Positions 24,601 through 36,600 of a stretch of DNA of 64,000 nt are shown in pieces (position 1 is the first letter of the stretch; every line of letters starts with the position of its first letter). The DNA is taken from the NCBI GenBank assembly GCA_963978905.1, contig OZ022261.1, positions 1,241,992-1,305,991 on the forward strand, read 5' to 3'. The position numbers and the translations under genes were made by a program. The notes below the pieces were generated by a model that saw only the letters and a list, made by a program, of their open reading frames with translations, did no database searches and was not told the DNA's origin. This DNA is from Trichostrongylus colubriformis. Taxonomy: Eukaryota > Nematoda > Chromadorea > Rhabditida > Trichostrongylidae.

Positions 24601-27600
24601 CAGAACACAGACAGGTACATGCTGAGAGGTCAACAGCCCGACAACTAGACACAACAGGAGTAACCGAGTCAAGTTATAGAGTGGTCAATCCCATCAAGGA
24701 TGTGGTGTTCAGGCAAAGTTCGAAATTGAGAAGTGACGGCTCACGTCGTTTGTAAAATGAGAAAGATAGACATACAGCAAATTCTTTCCGATCATTTCAG
24801 CTTTTTCTGATTCATTCTCAATCCACTATTCAGGTGACGAAGACGGTAACACACCACTGATGACAGCTGTTCGGGAATCACCTTTGTGTTGGCCTTGTTT
24901 GCACACACTCATTTTTTTCGGAGCACAGTGAGTCAATTCGAGCTGAGTAGGTACAATACCGTTTTCTGTTTAATCGACACTGGGCGATGGATTAATCACC
25001 CGCAAAAAGTCCTATCGTCTTAATTCCGCTCAAAGAGGAAAATATGGGAAAAGGTAGAGAGCGTTGGTTTCGTCTCATGCGCCGACTTCGACCATTCAAA
25101 TAAATAAATAAATAAATGAATAAATCGTCAAATTTTAACGAGTAGGCTACAAGTTTTTCTCTGAAAGTTAAGAAAAATCCCGGCACTATTTACACGAAGC
25201 GACCCCACCGCTTGTTCAATCGATGCAATCGAGGAGGTGATTTTTGGAGAATCTTTCGACTTTGCTGCAAACTTCTACCTAGGGGCAATTCGACCCGTAG
25301 AACACGAATATGACATTTGACGCGGAACCGCCTGACACCCGAGCAATAGGCGCCGGCACCCAAATGGGGTGAATGCGAAAGGCTTCGCTTTTTTCCTTCA
25401 CTTTAAGCCTTCACCTTTCCCCATCTCATCCTTTTGACGAAGTTATGACGATGGGACGGTTCGCGGGTGATCAGCCCGTCCCCAGGTGTCGATCAAACAG
25501 AAAACGTGAGCGGTATTGAGCTTCAAAATGGAATCAATCTTCAGGATTGAGCAGAGAAATATGAGAGGGATCTGTCCGTTAGATCTTGCTCCAGAACTAC
25601 GGACACTTCAGCGGAAATGTGTTAACGAACTATTCAAAATTGCATGTACGAGTGATAACGAGCTTTCGACCAAAACAACGTCCACCGCACCCACTTTTCG
25701 TCAATGGAATCGACTTTATTCTGATAACGGTGCAGTGCCTTTTCCCAGTTTCATTTCACTGAACAACCGCTTCCGGTTGAGTGTGCATCGACGCTTTCGC
25801 GAAGACGATGAGCAAGGCATACCAGTCCAAGAAAATTACCACGTGTGTTAGTTATTCATTGTTTACTGGGTACGATTGCTGAAAAAGCGAGCTTATAACT
25901 AACATCAAATCTATGCAAGGTATAGGATCATGTTATGCAATAAAGGTCCTTAGAAGTAATGCCATTTTACTAGATGACACAGTTTGTTAAAGACTGCGAA
26001 GTAGGAAGCGTTTTCTTCAGGGTTTGACATTGAGAAGCCGGTCGTTAGCAAGAGGCTAGACGATTTTCACTTGGGTAGCCCTCGTGTTAGGTGTGATGGT
26101 TTGGGAGAGGCGGCAATTATTTAGATTTCTGCCATCACTCCTCTGAGAACAGATAAAGACCTTTTATACCTTACAGTGGACATCTGTAATGCACATATCC
26201 ACTGTGAGGGATGAAGACATGGTGGCCTTATTCCAGAGCACCTTGGTTTGCTAACCGAATGATTCCACTGGGTGACCTAAGCTGTAAGAGCATTAGGAGA
26301 GTTCCAGTGCAAGCATTTTTCATGTAACACCCAAGGGTAAGAGGAAACGCAGTAGTGTCATAAGCTTGAATATTAAAGAACATCGATAAGAGGACACTAC
26401 ATGAATGCACCCTGGAAGCAAGCTCTAGGGAATCTGTGGTGTAATAGCTGTGGAAAATGTGGAGTATCAGTGTGACAAGCCTGACGGCTTTACATCACTT
26501 ATTAAATGGCTCTTATGTTTCAAGGAGAAGGGCAGAAGAACTGTGTAATCCATATGCATGTGGCTATTAATCCCACATCTTAATGCCCAGTACCACGGTC
26601 ATTTGTCATGAAGAAGGTATTCTGCACATCTTGCACCTTGTCGTTTCCCATCGCGGTTGTTAAGTCATTCTAAAAGAAATATAGTCCTAGTTCTTTCATT
26701 ATAGAGCTTCGGCATTGTTTTAGTCCTTGTTATCGACATCTGCCGATAGGTGCAGAGGTGACATCCTTACTACCGCCCACGTTTCAACGTTTCCTTCGGT
26801 TTAAGAGCTTAAAGGAATCGTCCACGGAAAATGAGTTTTTGTGTTACCCATATGTTTATGTTGTATTTGCCTAATGTTGGCCTCATGCAAAATTTCAGGC
26901 GAAAAAATGTGAATCTGGCTGAGATACAGCACCACAAAGTGCGGTCCCAGTGGGCGGGGCCTCCGTGTGAAAGCCTCGTCCCGTCTTCCGCCGCCGTTGG
27001 GAACGGAGAGTAGGACTGTTTACGTAACCTTCTGTTCCTACAATGCGTCTCCGACCACGGCGGACGCTGTACGAGGCTTTTACACGGAGGCCCCGCCCAC
27101 TGGGACCGCACTTTGTGGTGCTGTATCTCAGCCAGATTCACATTTTTTCACGTGAAATTTTGCATGAGGCCAACATTAGGCAAATACAACATAAATACAT
27201 GGGCAACACAAAAACTCATTTTCCGTGGACGATTCCTTTAAACATGCCGAAGTCTCGAAAAAGTGAACTGTGCCATACCAAACGCCTCATCGTCTCAAGC
27301 ATAGTGAGGGTGAAGAGCATCCGTAAAAACTTCCAAAAGTCAAAAGCAAGGCTCACCCACCCTTGAGTGAGCAACGCTGTCAACAATTACTGTGCATTTT
27401 ACCAGTCAGGTATTTTTTAGATTGCACTAATAGAGCGTAACTGCACCCGCGTGGTGGGATTGAAGGTGAGCTTAACGTTCAGCTTCTGGAGGTTTTTAAG
27501 AGTGTCCCTGTCTCAATTTCAGAAATGCCGGAGAGGATGAGGCTTTCGTTGAGCTATGTAGTGTGTAATATAAGACTTTAGCCATGTTTAGGCCTTCGAT

Positions 27601-30600
27601 AGCAACGGAAAGGTCGAAACGTTAGTGGTTATAAAAATTAGTTGATATCGGTTATTATTTGCGTAATTCTTGCATTTCTTATGTCATATTCAAATCGCAT
27701 AAGTATGACATTAGTTTGGAAATTAACAATTACCCTTATTGTAACTCCAGTTTCAGATCAACTTGGCCCACTGAATCAATCCTTTCAGCATCTACAGTGG
27801 ATCGGACAAGCAGTAAGCCCCCGCTTTCTGCGAAGCCCTCAGCAGCACCGTCGGTATCATCTTGTGGTATGCTTGTAGAGACATATTCTACGAGGGAGTT
27901 GGCAAACAGAAAAAGTCTTGCTGGCTTTCAAAATCACAAAAAGGCGAAAGTGGCTAAAGAAAGTAAGAAAGTTTAAACGGCCATTGAGGCTCAGGATCCA
28001 CATTCTTTGCCTGCTGCTTCGACAATGGTGATTCCAGATACGGTTTTCAATGTGGTTGGCTGCGAGCAGGCGTGGGAGCTCCTAAAAAGTATGGCAAGCA
28101 ACCCAGAATGCATTGATGCTATTGTGGTGAGTGAGCAGTTGCAAAAGCCGTTTAAAATGTAAACGTTGAGAAGTGTTCCAGTGAAGATTCCAGGGCTCCA
28201 TTGCGAGAATAGGTATTCAGGAGGCAACAACTTCTTACAGTGCGGATGTACTAGACGTGTCTGACGAAAATCTGGGGGCCCTTCTGCACAGAGTGATTTG
28301 CGTAAGTTCACTATTTACCCACAATGAATGGTTGAATTTAGCTGGTCCAAGCCGTTGTGCGCTATGTGCTCTGAAACTCATCTCTGAAAGAAATAATTTC
28401 GTCCTAAAAAACCTCATGTGTTTGCCTTCGAGCTTGCATTTTGGGTAATCGTTCGTTGAGCTAGTCCCCGCCATTAAGTCGCTCGTAGGAAATGATCAGA
28501 TTGCTCGATCTGTGCAAATTTGTAGACCAATTTTCTGCAGTATTATAAATACAGAAATGAAAGAAAATTTCAAGCGACTTTAACACATAACGGATCCAGG
28601 CGGGTTTTGGTCTTCTTGTTCGTATGGCCTGACAATTTTACCTACATAGTCTCCAAATTGTGCAACACCATTTGTTGCATGGGGCCACACGGGACTGTCT
28701 TTTTTGGTTCACATGAAATCGTAGATTTCTGAGGGCTAAAGCTGTTGGGATATGTACGTTTCGGATATGGAGAGCAACATATCTACCCGTCTTTCTACCC
28801 ATGAAGTGATTAGTCTCTCAACACCACTACTGAACAAAAACTAATTTTTTTGCTACTAAGCACCTCCACACACATTTATTCAAAGAAAATGTGCTTTCTG
28901 CCTCGTTGCTGTAAGAATTTATCAAAAATCACCAACCCCCAAATGCCCGAGTAAAACTCCGGCGGTGGTGAACACGAAATTTTGGCAATATTTACAAATG
29001 TTCGGATTATGGGAAATACAGTGTGTCCCAAAAGTATAGGTCCACCCTATTTTTCATCCATATCTCCAGGATGGACCAGTGATTCCTTCCCGATTTTTTG
29101 TCTGTAGTACCTGATCACTGTAGCCATCAAACACCCCAGTAAAACTGAAGACATAAAATTGCAAAATTTTATTTGCTTTTTTTTCAAAAATAAGGGTGTC
29201 CCAAAAGTATAGGTCCACTAAGCTTTTCCGCCTTGCTTCCATCGAAAGGAAAGTTGTGAAGTAGATGTGTTGACGCATCCTTCTGCGATTTACTCTACAG
29301 TGCCATGCCACGCGGTACGCACTTATCCGAGTACGAAAAAGGACAAATTCTGGCTTACAAGGATGTGGGACTCAGCAATCGCAAAATTTCTGAGAAGATG
29401 GGCTTATTCCACAGCTTGATCAGCAGCTTCTGTCGCACCATGGACCTGTACGGAACGAAGAAGAGAAGTGGAAGGCCGCAGAAGCTTTCTGAGAGGCAGA
29501 AGCGTCGGATTCTCAACGCTGCGTCCAATTCCACAAAGGTGTTTGTCGACTGTGCAGGGAACTGGCACCTACGGTACGTATGTACCGCTGTTTATATGGA
29601 AGTAAAGTACTTTCTAGAATAAGCCCTGGAATCCATACGATGCGTGATGAATAGTATCCTGCTCTTACCAAAACGAGAGAAGGCGGCCCATACCATAACA
29701 CTACCATCAGCAAATCAGCGCCTCGAGAAGTAGCGCGGCTCCTTCCTCAAATCTCTCCAGAAACTAGCCAAGCCATCCGGTCCGTTCAAATCAAATTTCT
29801 TCTCATCAGAAAAGATCACCTGCAACACTATTACTAACGTTGTGTGAACTACTACGTCAATAATGTAACCCTGCAGACTACCTCATCCCATTGATGCGTC
29901 CAGCTGACATTTACTTGGCAAAATGGATCCGAGCTTCTTCGTGCGCACTCGTGAGGTATAGCGTGGACGAAAACTGTCTTCGCTCGATGTGCGGAGACGA
30001 CTTGAGCAGACCGTGCACAGTGCTTTTCGATACAGTAGGTGCCAGTTCCCTGCACAGCCGACAAACACCCTTTCTGGAATGGGACGCACCGTTGAGGATC
30101 CGACGCTTCTGCCTCTCAGAAAGCTCTTGCGGCCTTTCACTTCTCTTTTTCGTTCCGTACAGGTGCATGGTGCGACAGAAGCTGCTGATGAAGTTGTGTT
30201 ATGGGCCCATCTTCTCAGAAATTTTGTGATTGCTGAGTCCCACATCCTTGTAGGACAAATTTGTCCTTTTTCGTACTCGGATAAGTGCGTACCGCGTGGC
30301 ATGGCACTGCAGAGTAAACCTCGGAAGGATGCGTCAACACATCTACTTCACAACTTTCCTTTCGATGGAAACAAGGCAGAAAAGCTTAGTGGACCTATAC
30401 TTTTGGGACACCCTTATTTTTGAAAAAAAAGCAAATAAAATTTTGCAATTTTATGTCTTCAATTTTACTGGGGCGTTTGATCGCTAAAGTGATCAGGTAC
30501 TGCAGATAAAAAGTTGGGAAAGAATCACTGGTCCATTCTGAAGATTTGGATGAAAAATAGGGTGGACCTATACTTTCGGGACACACTGTATACTGAAAAC

Positions 30601-33600
30601 TTGTTTTCTTATTGCTCTGTTATACACTGCTGTGTAGAAACGTGTTGAAAAAATCTGATCTAGTTCTTGGAAGAGAACTATCCCAGAAAGTTGTGTTATT
30701 CTCCATATTCGAAAACAGATAGCGGCAGCTTTCGACCTGAACACATTTTCGAAAAGCCAAAAAATTGCAGCTCGGAACTCGTGTGTTGCACTTAACCACT
30801 CGGGCATGGCTTTGCGTGCAACATCATGTATTGCAAGCCGTACGTTATGTGTTCATTCCCAATGTGCGCCTGAAGAGGTGCTGTCCTCAAAGAAGAGTTT
30901 CATATGTTGTCCCTGTGAGGGCATTTGTTCCTTTCTGCTTGTTATGCCTTTTCATTTCCCTTTTTCCTTTTTGGACTGAGTTCAATACCTTACCTGAAGC
31001 CTTGTCCCACGTGGAATTTCCTGAACACCCCTAAGGAACCATGTCTTTTCTGCGGAAGGTTATGCTATTTTTTCGCTAGCGCATGTAGACAATGTTGCAG
31101 ACTGCTATCGAGGACTACGAATCATCGACTCCTTCCTATAAAAAGCAGAAGAACCTCCACCTCATCTGGTTACTGAGCCAAATAGCTAGTTTCTGTAACA
31201 CCTTCATCCAGAAAGGTAGCACGGTGAAGCAGTTTTCCGCTCTCATCACACTGAACAAGGTAAGTCACTCTTGCATCTTTCAAAATTTTAATGTGAGCTG
31301 TGAAGTGGTGAAGCACTGATATACGTTTAGAATTGATATTATATATTCTTGTAACATGGGCCTCTACGACTTGTTCTGCTTAGAGCAGGTGCTATGGACT
31401 AACAGAACGCGTAATATGAGCAGGTCCACATCAAGAAGTTAATACATACGTGCGCAGCCTCTGTTCCACAGTAATACATATATTTCTTCTTGGACATCTC
31501 CAACGACAACTTTTACATCGACACATTTTGCTTTTCGTACTACAGATGGGAAAAATGGAGGAATTCCTTCTCATGCCGTACTAACAGTCAATGATTTCCT
31601 ATCATTACCCGGATCGTGTTCTGAGGAATTTGCACTTATTATCACAACGGGTCAAGAGAGGGCAGGAAAAAGTAAAAATTTTCATAAAGCGTAACAAGTC
31701 CCAACTGAGTAACCCGCCCGACAGAAACACGCATTCGTACAGACCCATAAAGTTGATTATTTCAGGAAATATAATACAGTAGCTTGTTTTGATTTTTTTT
31801 GATTTTTGATAGCTACTGATTTTTGCCGCAACCCGCGATGCGAAAGTTGCTACAAGTATGCTGGGTTATGGGCAAAACCTTCGGTGTCGGAAGGACTCGA
31901 ACCCGTACTTCATGCTTCCGGGCATATGTGCTAATCCATACACTACCGACACCCCTTTCACCTTAACCAGCTTCTGAATGGTATATTTACCATAGCTTAT
32001 CAGCACACAAAATATCAAAATCAACATCTACTTGTGCTTTCAGCTTCATGGTTCGATGACGATATAGGCCAACCGGCTCAACACGCACGTGTGAATGCTG
32101 ATAAGCTATGGTAAATATACCATTCAGAAGCTGAGTTAAGGTGAAAGGGGTGTTGGTAGTGTAATGGATTAGCACATATGCTCGGAATGCATGAAGTGCG
32201 GGTTTGAGTCTCCTCCGACACCAAAGCTTATGCCCACAGCTCAGCATACTTGTAACAAAGTTGTTTGTAATTGCGTAAGAAAAGCAGAAGCGTCATCACT
32301 TTAACGACTTTCAGCACCAATGATGCAGAGCTGGGGAGAGGGGTATCAACTTCTCGGATTTTTGACCATTCCAACCCGTTCTTTCTCTGCTGTTGCACCT
32401 TAACACTTCGATTTTGATTTTTCAAAATTATCCGCAAGGCCGAAAATTCCCCTTAACGGTATCTTAAACTGATGTATGCACATGTTTTCGGAGCAACATT
32501 ATCTATCCAGTGTAAAAATCTTGATCCCAGTTTATACGACTTCGTATTTGAGACAGCGAGCGAATCGATGCTCTGAGAGCACTCATGACTACTTTAAACG
32601 GACGGCTAGCATTTTGATGGTATGAAAAAACTCGTGGGAGTAGTCGAAAGTCAAATTCACTGAACAGCCGATGTTCCAGGGTGTAGTTGCTTCAGTGAAC
32701 TCCTGGGACCATGTTCAATGGATCTTTCGGTGTTTCGCAGTAGTGGTCCTCCAGGGAAATTTAGAATGCTCCTCTCGAAATGTGAGCAAGTCCACTGCTA
32801 CCTAAACAGGGTAAATTGGGAGTCAAAGATTCATCGACAGAGGAGTCGTGTTTGACTAGACAGAAGGGGGGGAGGGGGGTCGTACTTACAGAGTCGGTGA
32901 TAAGCACTAGAATTTATACTTTCAATAAGCAGATGAGAAACGAAGTGTATTTCACAGCAAAGCCGTGTGAGGAGATGTAAAATGAATGTCTTTTTTGCTT
33001 ATGGTAAGAATACATAGCAATGAAACGCATAAAACACATTGCAACTATGCAATCCGGCAACAGTCACTGGTATTGTATAGGTCAAGAAAGGGGTCATACT
33101 GAAGCGGCTTTTTTTCTCGACACTCGGGAGTGCCCTGTACATAAAATAGCAGAACCAGCACAAGCGTAAGTCAGCAAATTAGGAGTGTTAGCAAAAATTT
33201 GATACTGCCTCCTTTCCAGCCCAATACATAATGAAATCAACAGGTTGTGCTTTCAGTTTGTGAAAAAAAAACGAAATGTCATGTAATTCAGATAATTGAC
33301 GCTGGTCTGGTCTACGATTTGTTTTCCTGTGACGATATCGTCTTTCACTCGTCCCGCGTTCTCAATCGTTCACACACCTTTTCTGCAGAAGAACCTGCGT
33401 CGTTCTGTACGTTTCTTTCGCATGGATGTGTACACTATCAGACTATTTAAAATCACGGCAAGACGCGAATTCAAGTTTTCCTTTGCCTTCTTTTCAATTA
33501 TAATACCAAAATTCGATTCAATTCGTTCGAAAAAACTATATATCGTCATATCGGCAGACGTGGAGTAGGTCATTCGTGTGTACCTATTGATACGAATGAC

Positions 33601-36600
33601 CTACTTTGCACCTGCTTCGCACCCCATGTGCGAGGAGTTCGCGCATCATATGCGAAGATGTAATTAACTATGCAGTCGAATTTCTGCACGAGAATCAGAG
33701 GTCAACTATACACCATTTGAAGACCGTGATAGGGTAATGTGAGTGACAAGGAATCTCTAAAAGGAGTAGTCGAGGGGAGGGGTTTGGAAGGGGGTTCGAT
33801 TGCCATGTAGCAATAGATTCGCCACCTACTATTTTAGCAACCACTGCCGTTGCGAGACTGATTGTCCATCCAAGCCTGTTGTCAATAGCTTGGTCACTTT
33901 ACACGCATTAGTTCAAGAAGGAATAGAATAAGGTTTGCTTTTTTCGAATGATACCCCAGTCCCTATTCTATCGCGGGCAGTTTTCATCCTGACCTGACCG
34001 AATAATCAGCTACTGTGCCCTCCAAAGGTGTGTACCTTTATGTCAGGATCGTCGCACCGCGGCATGTCGCAAGCGAAGCAAGGTGGACGAGCTGAAGACG
34101 CCGTGTTCATGGGTCCCGGAGCTATTACAAGTCAACTGCGTATCGCGCCCATAGCATTACCGTGTAATCGTTCTAAGACCCAACAACCGCGACGCGCATA
34201 GCTCGTACACATTGCGTAGCACGCCGCTTGTCGTCTTGCGAAATCCTGACGTAAGGTACACACCCGCTCTCCAGTCGACTTTTTAGGTAGGAAATTTACT
34301 TCATTCAATATGGTACAAACCAACGTCTGATTTCGACTCCAATGCAGTTGAATTCTACGGCTGATTCAGAACATCGTTATGCTGAATGTTACGTAATGTT
34401 CACAAAACAATAATGAACGAGAATGGAGATGATTAACAATGTAAAGGCAGTTCCAGTATTTTCACTTGTTGTTGTGGACTCCCAAACTTTCCATAATAAT
34501 ATGTCCATGACATATGTGTATGACTGGTAACGGTGAGAACCTTCGATTATGCAATGAATGACAAGTATCACTTAAAGTGTAGCCATAGGCATGACTTCAG
34601 TGTATCATAAGTAGGTATCCCAGAGTCCATGAGTAGTTCCTCGTAAGCACGGCACTCCCTTTCATGCCTGCTAGTAATTATCCCCTCAAGTAATTATTAG
34701 TAATTATACCCACATTGGTAACCAACCAAACTTGTCGTGAAGCCATCTTAGTTCGACAGCGCAGGAAGCCCTCTCTCCTCACAGGAGATGGACAATGAAG
34801 CAGACGATGACCCTATCTTTCGTTGTGATGACCCTGAGAAACTACTCGGTCCGTGACAAAAGATAGGACTTTTTCAAATTAGAACACCTATATTTAGTCT
34901 TCGACCCTTAATGAAGATATGTTCTGCACATATCTACGCAAACTTATTTTTATAAGTGCTTCAGTTGCTACAAAATATAAATACCATGGCGCACAACATG
35001 TGCCACTACAATGCAGATTATGAACTGAAAAACCGGTTAACGTTTCAACCGTTTAAACGTATAATTACAGATGAGTCTTTGGATTCCAATGACGACCAGT
35101 ACTCAACTGTTGATCATGTATTCGTTTATGGATTGGAAAACGGGTACGGTTTTCCGATGCACACTTCGAGGATGTAGGAAATGAAATGTTGCGTTGTTAA
35201 CTGAATCTTCAAGCAAATCGAAAAAAATTGCGTCTTATGTTTGGAGCCCATAATAGTTAGCACTCATCATGAACTTACTGTTGTAGTGTGCCCGTACTTG
35301 ATAATCCAAGGGTGCATACGCAGATCTGCAGTGGTATACCTCCTCAAGAAGGTCTCATCTCCATATTGGCGGCCTCACCGTCCTGAAGTTCAGCTTTCCT
35401 TTCTACTTAGGAAAAATTAAGAACTGCATACGATATCGAAAAGAGAATATCTTGTACAAGTTCAAATCAAACGACGACTGGATTTGTGCATATGTACCAT
35501 AGCTTATCAGCACTCACACGTATAACGCGTTAAGCTGGTTGGCCAATATCGGCATCGAACCGTGAAGGTGAAAGCTTAGGTAAATATTGGTTTTGATAAT
35601 ATTGATTTTTGGTAGCTGCCGACTTTCGCCGCAGCCCGCAATGCGAAAAATGTTATAAGTATGCTGAGTTATCCTTGTAACGCTACTTGTCGCGACGCGG
35701 GTAGGCTCCACGGGGCAAAGGATTGTGGCACACAAGAATTAGTGTGAAGCCGCCCGCGCCGTGCGCCGAGAGGGGATGCCAGGGAATTGCGCCCAATACT
35801 TCGCCTGCCACGGGATGAGGGACGGTCCTGCCCTGAATGCCCCAGACATACGACTTCTACTGCACCACGACCTCTCGGCCCACCGACTGCGCCTCATCCA
35901 CTGCGCTAGGTGTCGGTATACCCCGTTTAACCTCAAGACGGACACTACGCATTAACCGACCAAACCTCTAATGTTGTAACTGGCACCTGACCAATCAATA
36001 AATAGTTATTGACACATGCGCAACATATTGATTGACCCCCACAAGCAATATGTACCAAATACACTTAGATATATACTCGTACACAACACGAACACAACAT
36101 ACTATTACGGCATTTATGCCTACTTCGCAAATAGGATGAAACGCCTAATCTAAAAAGGAACCTACGGGATCGGTCCTCTCCTCACTAGGGGGCGCCGAGG
36201 GCTAACCAACCCTTCCGTCGTGCTTGGCGGCGTCGACCAGGGTTTCGTCGGCACGTCCGGGCGCACACCAGCAGAGGACGGAAGTTCCTGCTTCCTCCAT
36301 GCCACATCCTCGCAACGTTGTTCCACGATGGTCGACGACGGCTGCGCACCAAGGGCTGCTTGGGGAAGCAGCTGCGCAGAGATGTTCTTCGGGGACGACG
36401 GGTGCGCTGGATGACACTGCGCGCAAGACGGACAGTGGAGAGCGGCGTCGTAACCAACCGCTCGGGATGCAGGACGAGCAGAGACTAAGGAAGAAGAATG
36501 ATTTTGGGCCTGAAGCCGGCGCGGTCCAGAATATTCCATGGTTACGGTAGATGCGCGATAGGACCCCAGTGCTTGAGTCCGCTTATCCCCTTTAGACGGC

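Larger units (their letters stand above)
29029..30588. mobile_element. Large Tc1-like palindrome with two transposase 5' halves facing inward
   Basis: Outer ends CAGTGTGTCCCAAAAGTATA and its complement are flanked by TA. A second terminus (GGGTGTCCCAAAAGTATAGG) sits 165-175 bp inside each end. From 29305 (+) and from 30302 (-) the same N-terminus is encoded (MPRGTHLSEYEKGQI, SEKMG, RSGRPQKLSERQKRRI), the paired-type DNA-binding region of Tc1 transposases. On the - strand, part of the catalytic core follows: VIFSDEKKFDLNGPDG with its first Asp, RKEPRYFSRR, then a GSVMVWA-like block. No intact transposase remains. Confidence 0.85.

Noticed and set aside
27757..28126. One continuous exon with a TAA stop at 27974
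   Set aside because: A donor at 27875 and acceptor at 27994 remove the stop as an ordinary 120-bp intron in phase 0.
31895..31965. Functional tRNA gene on the - strand
   Set aside because: The acceptor stem is perfect, but the T stem is mismatched, the anticodon loop is irregular and the second copy has C at the U33 position.
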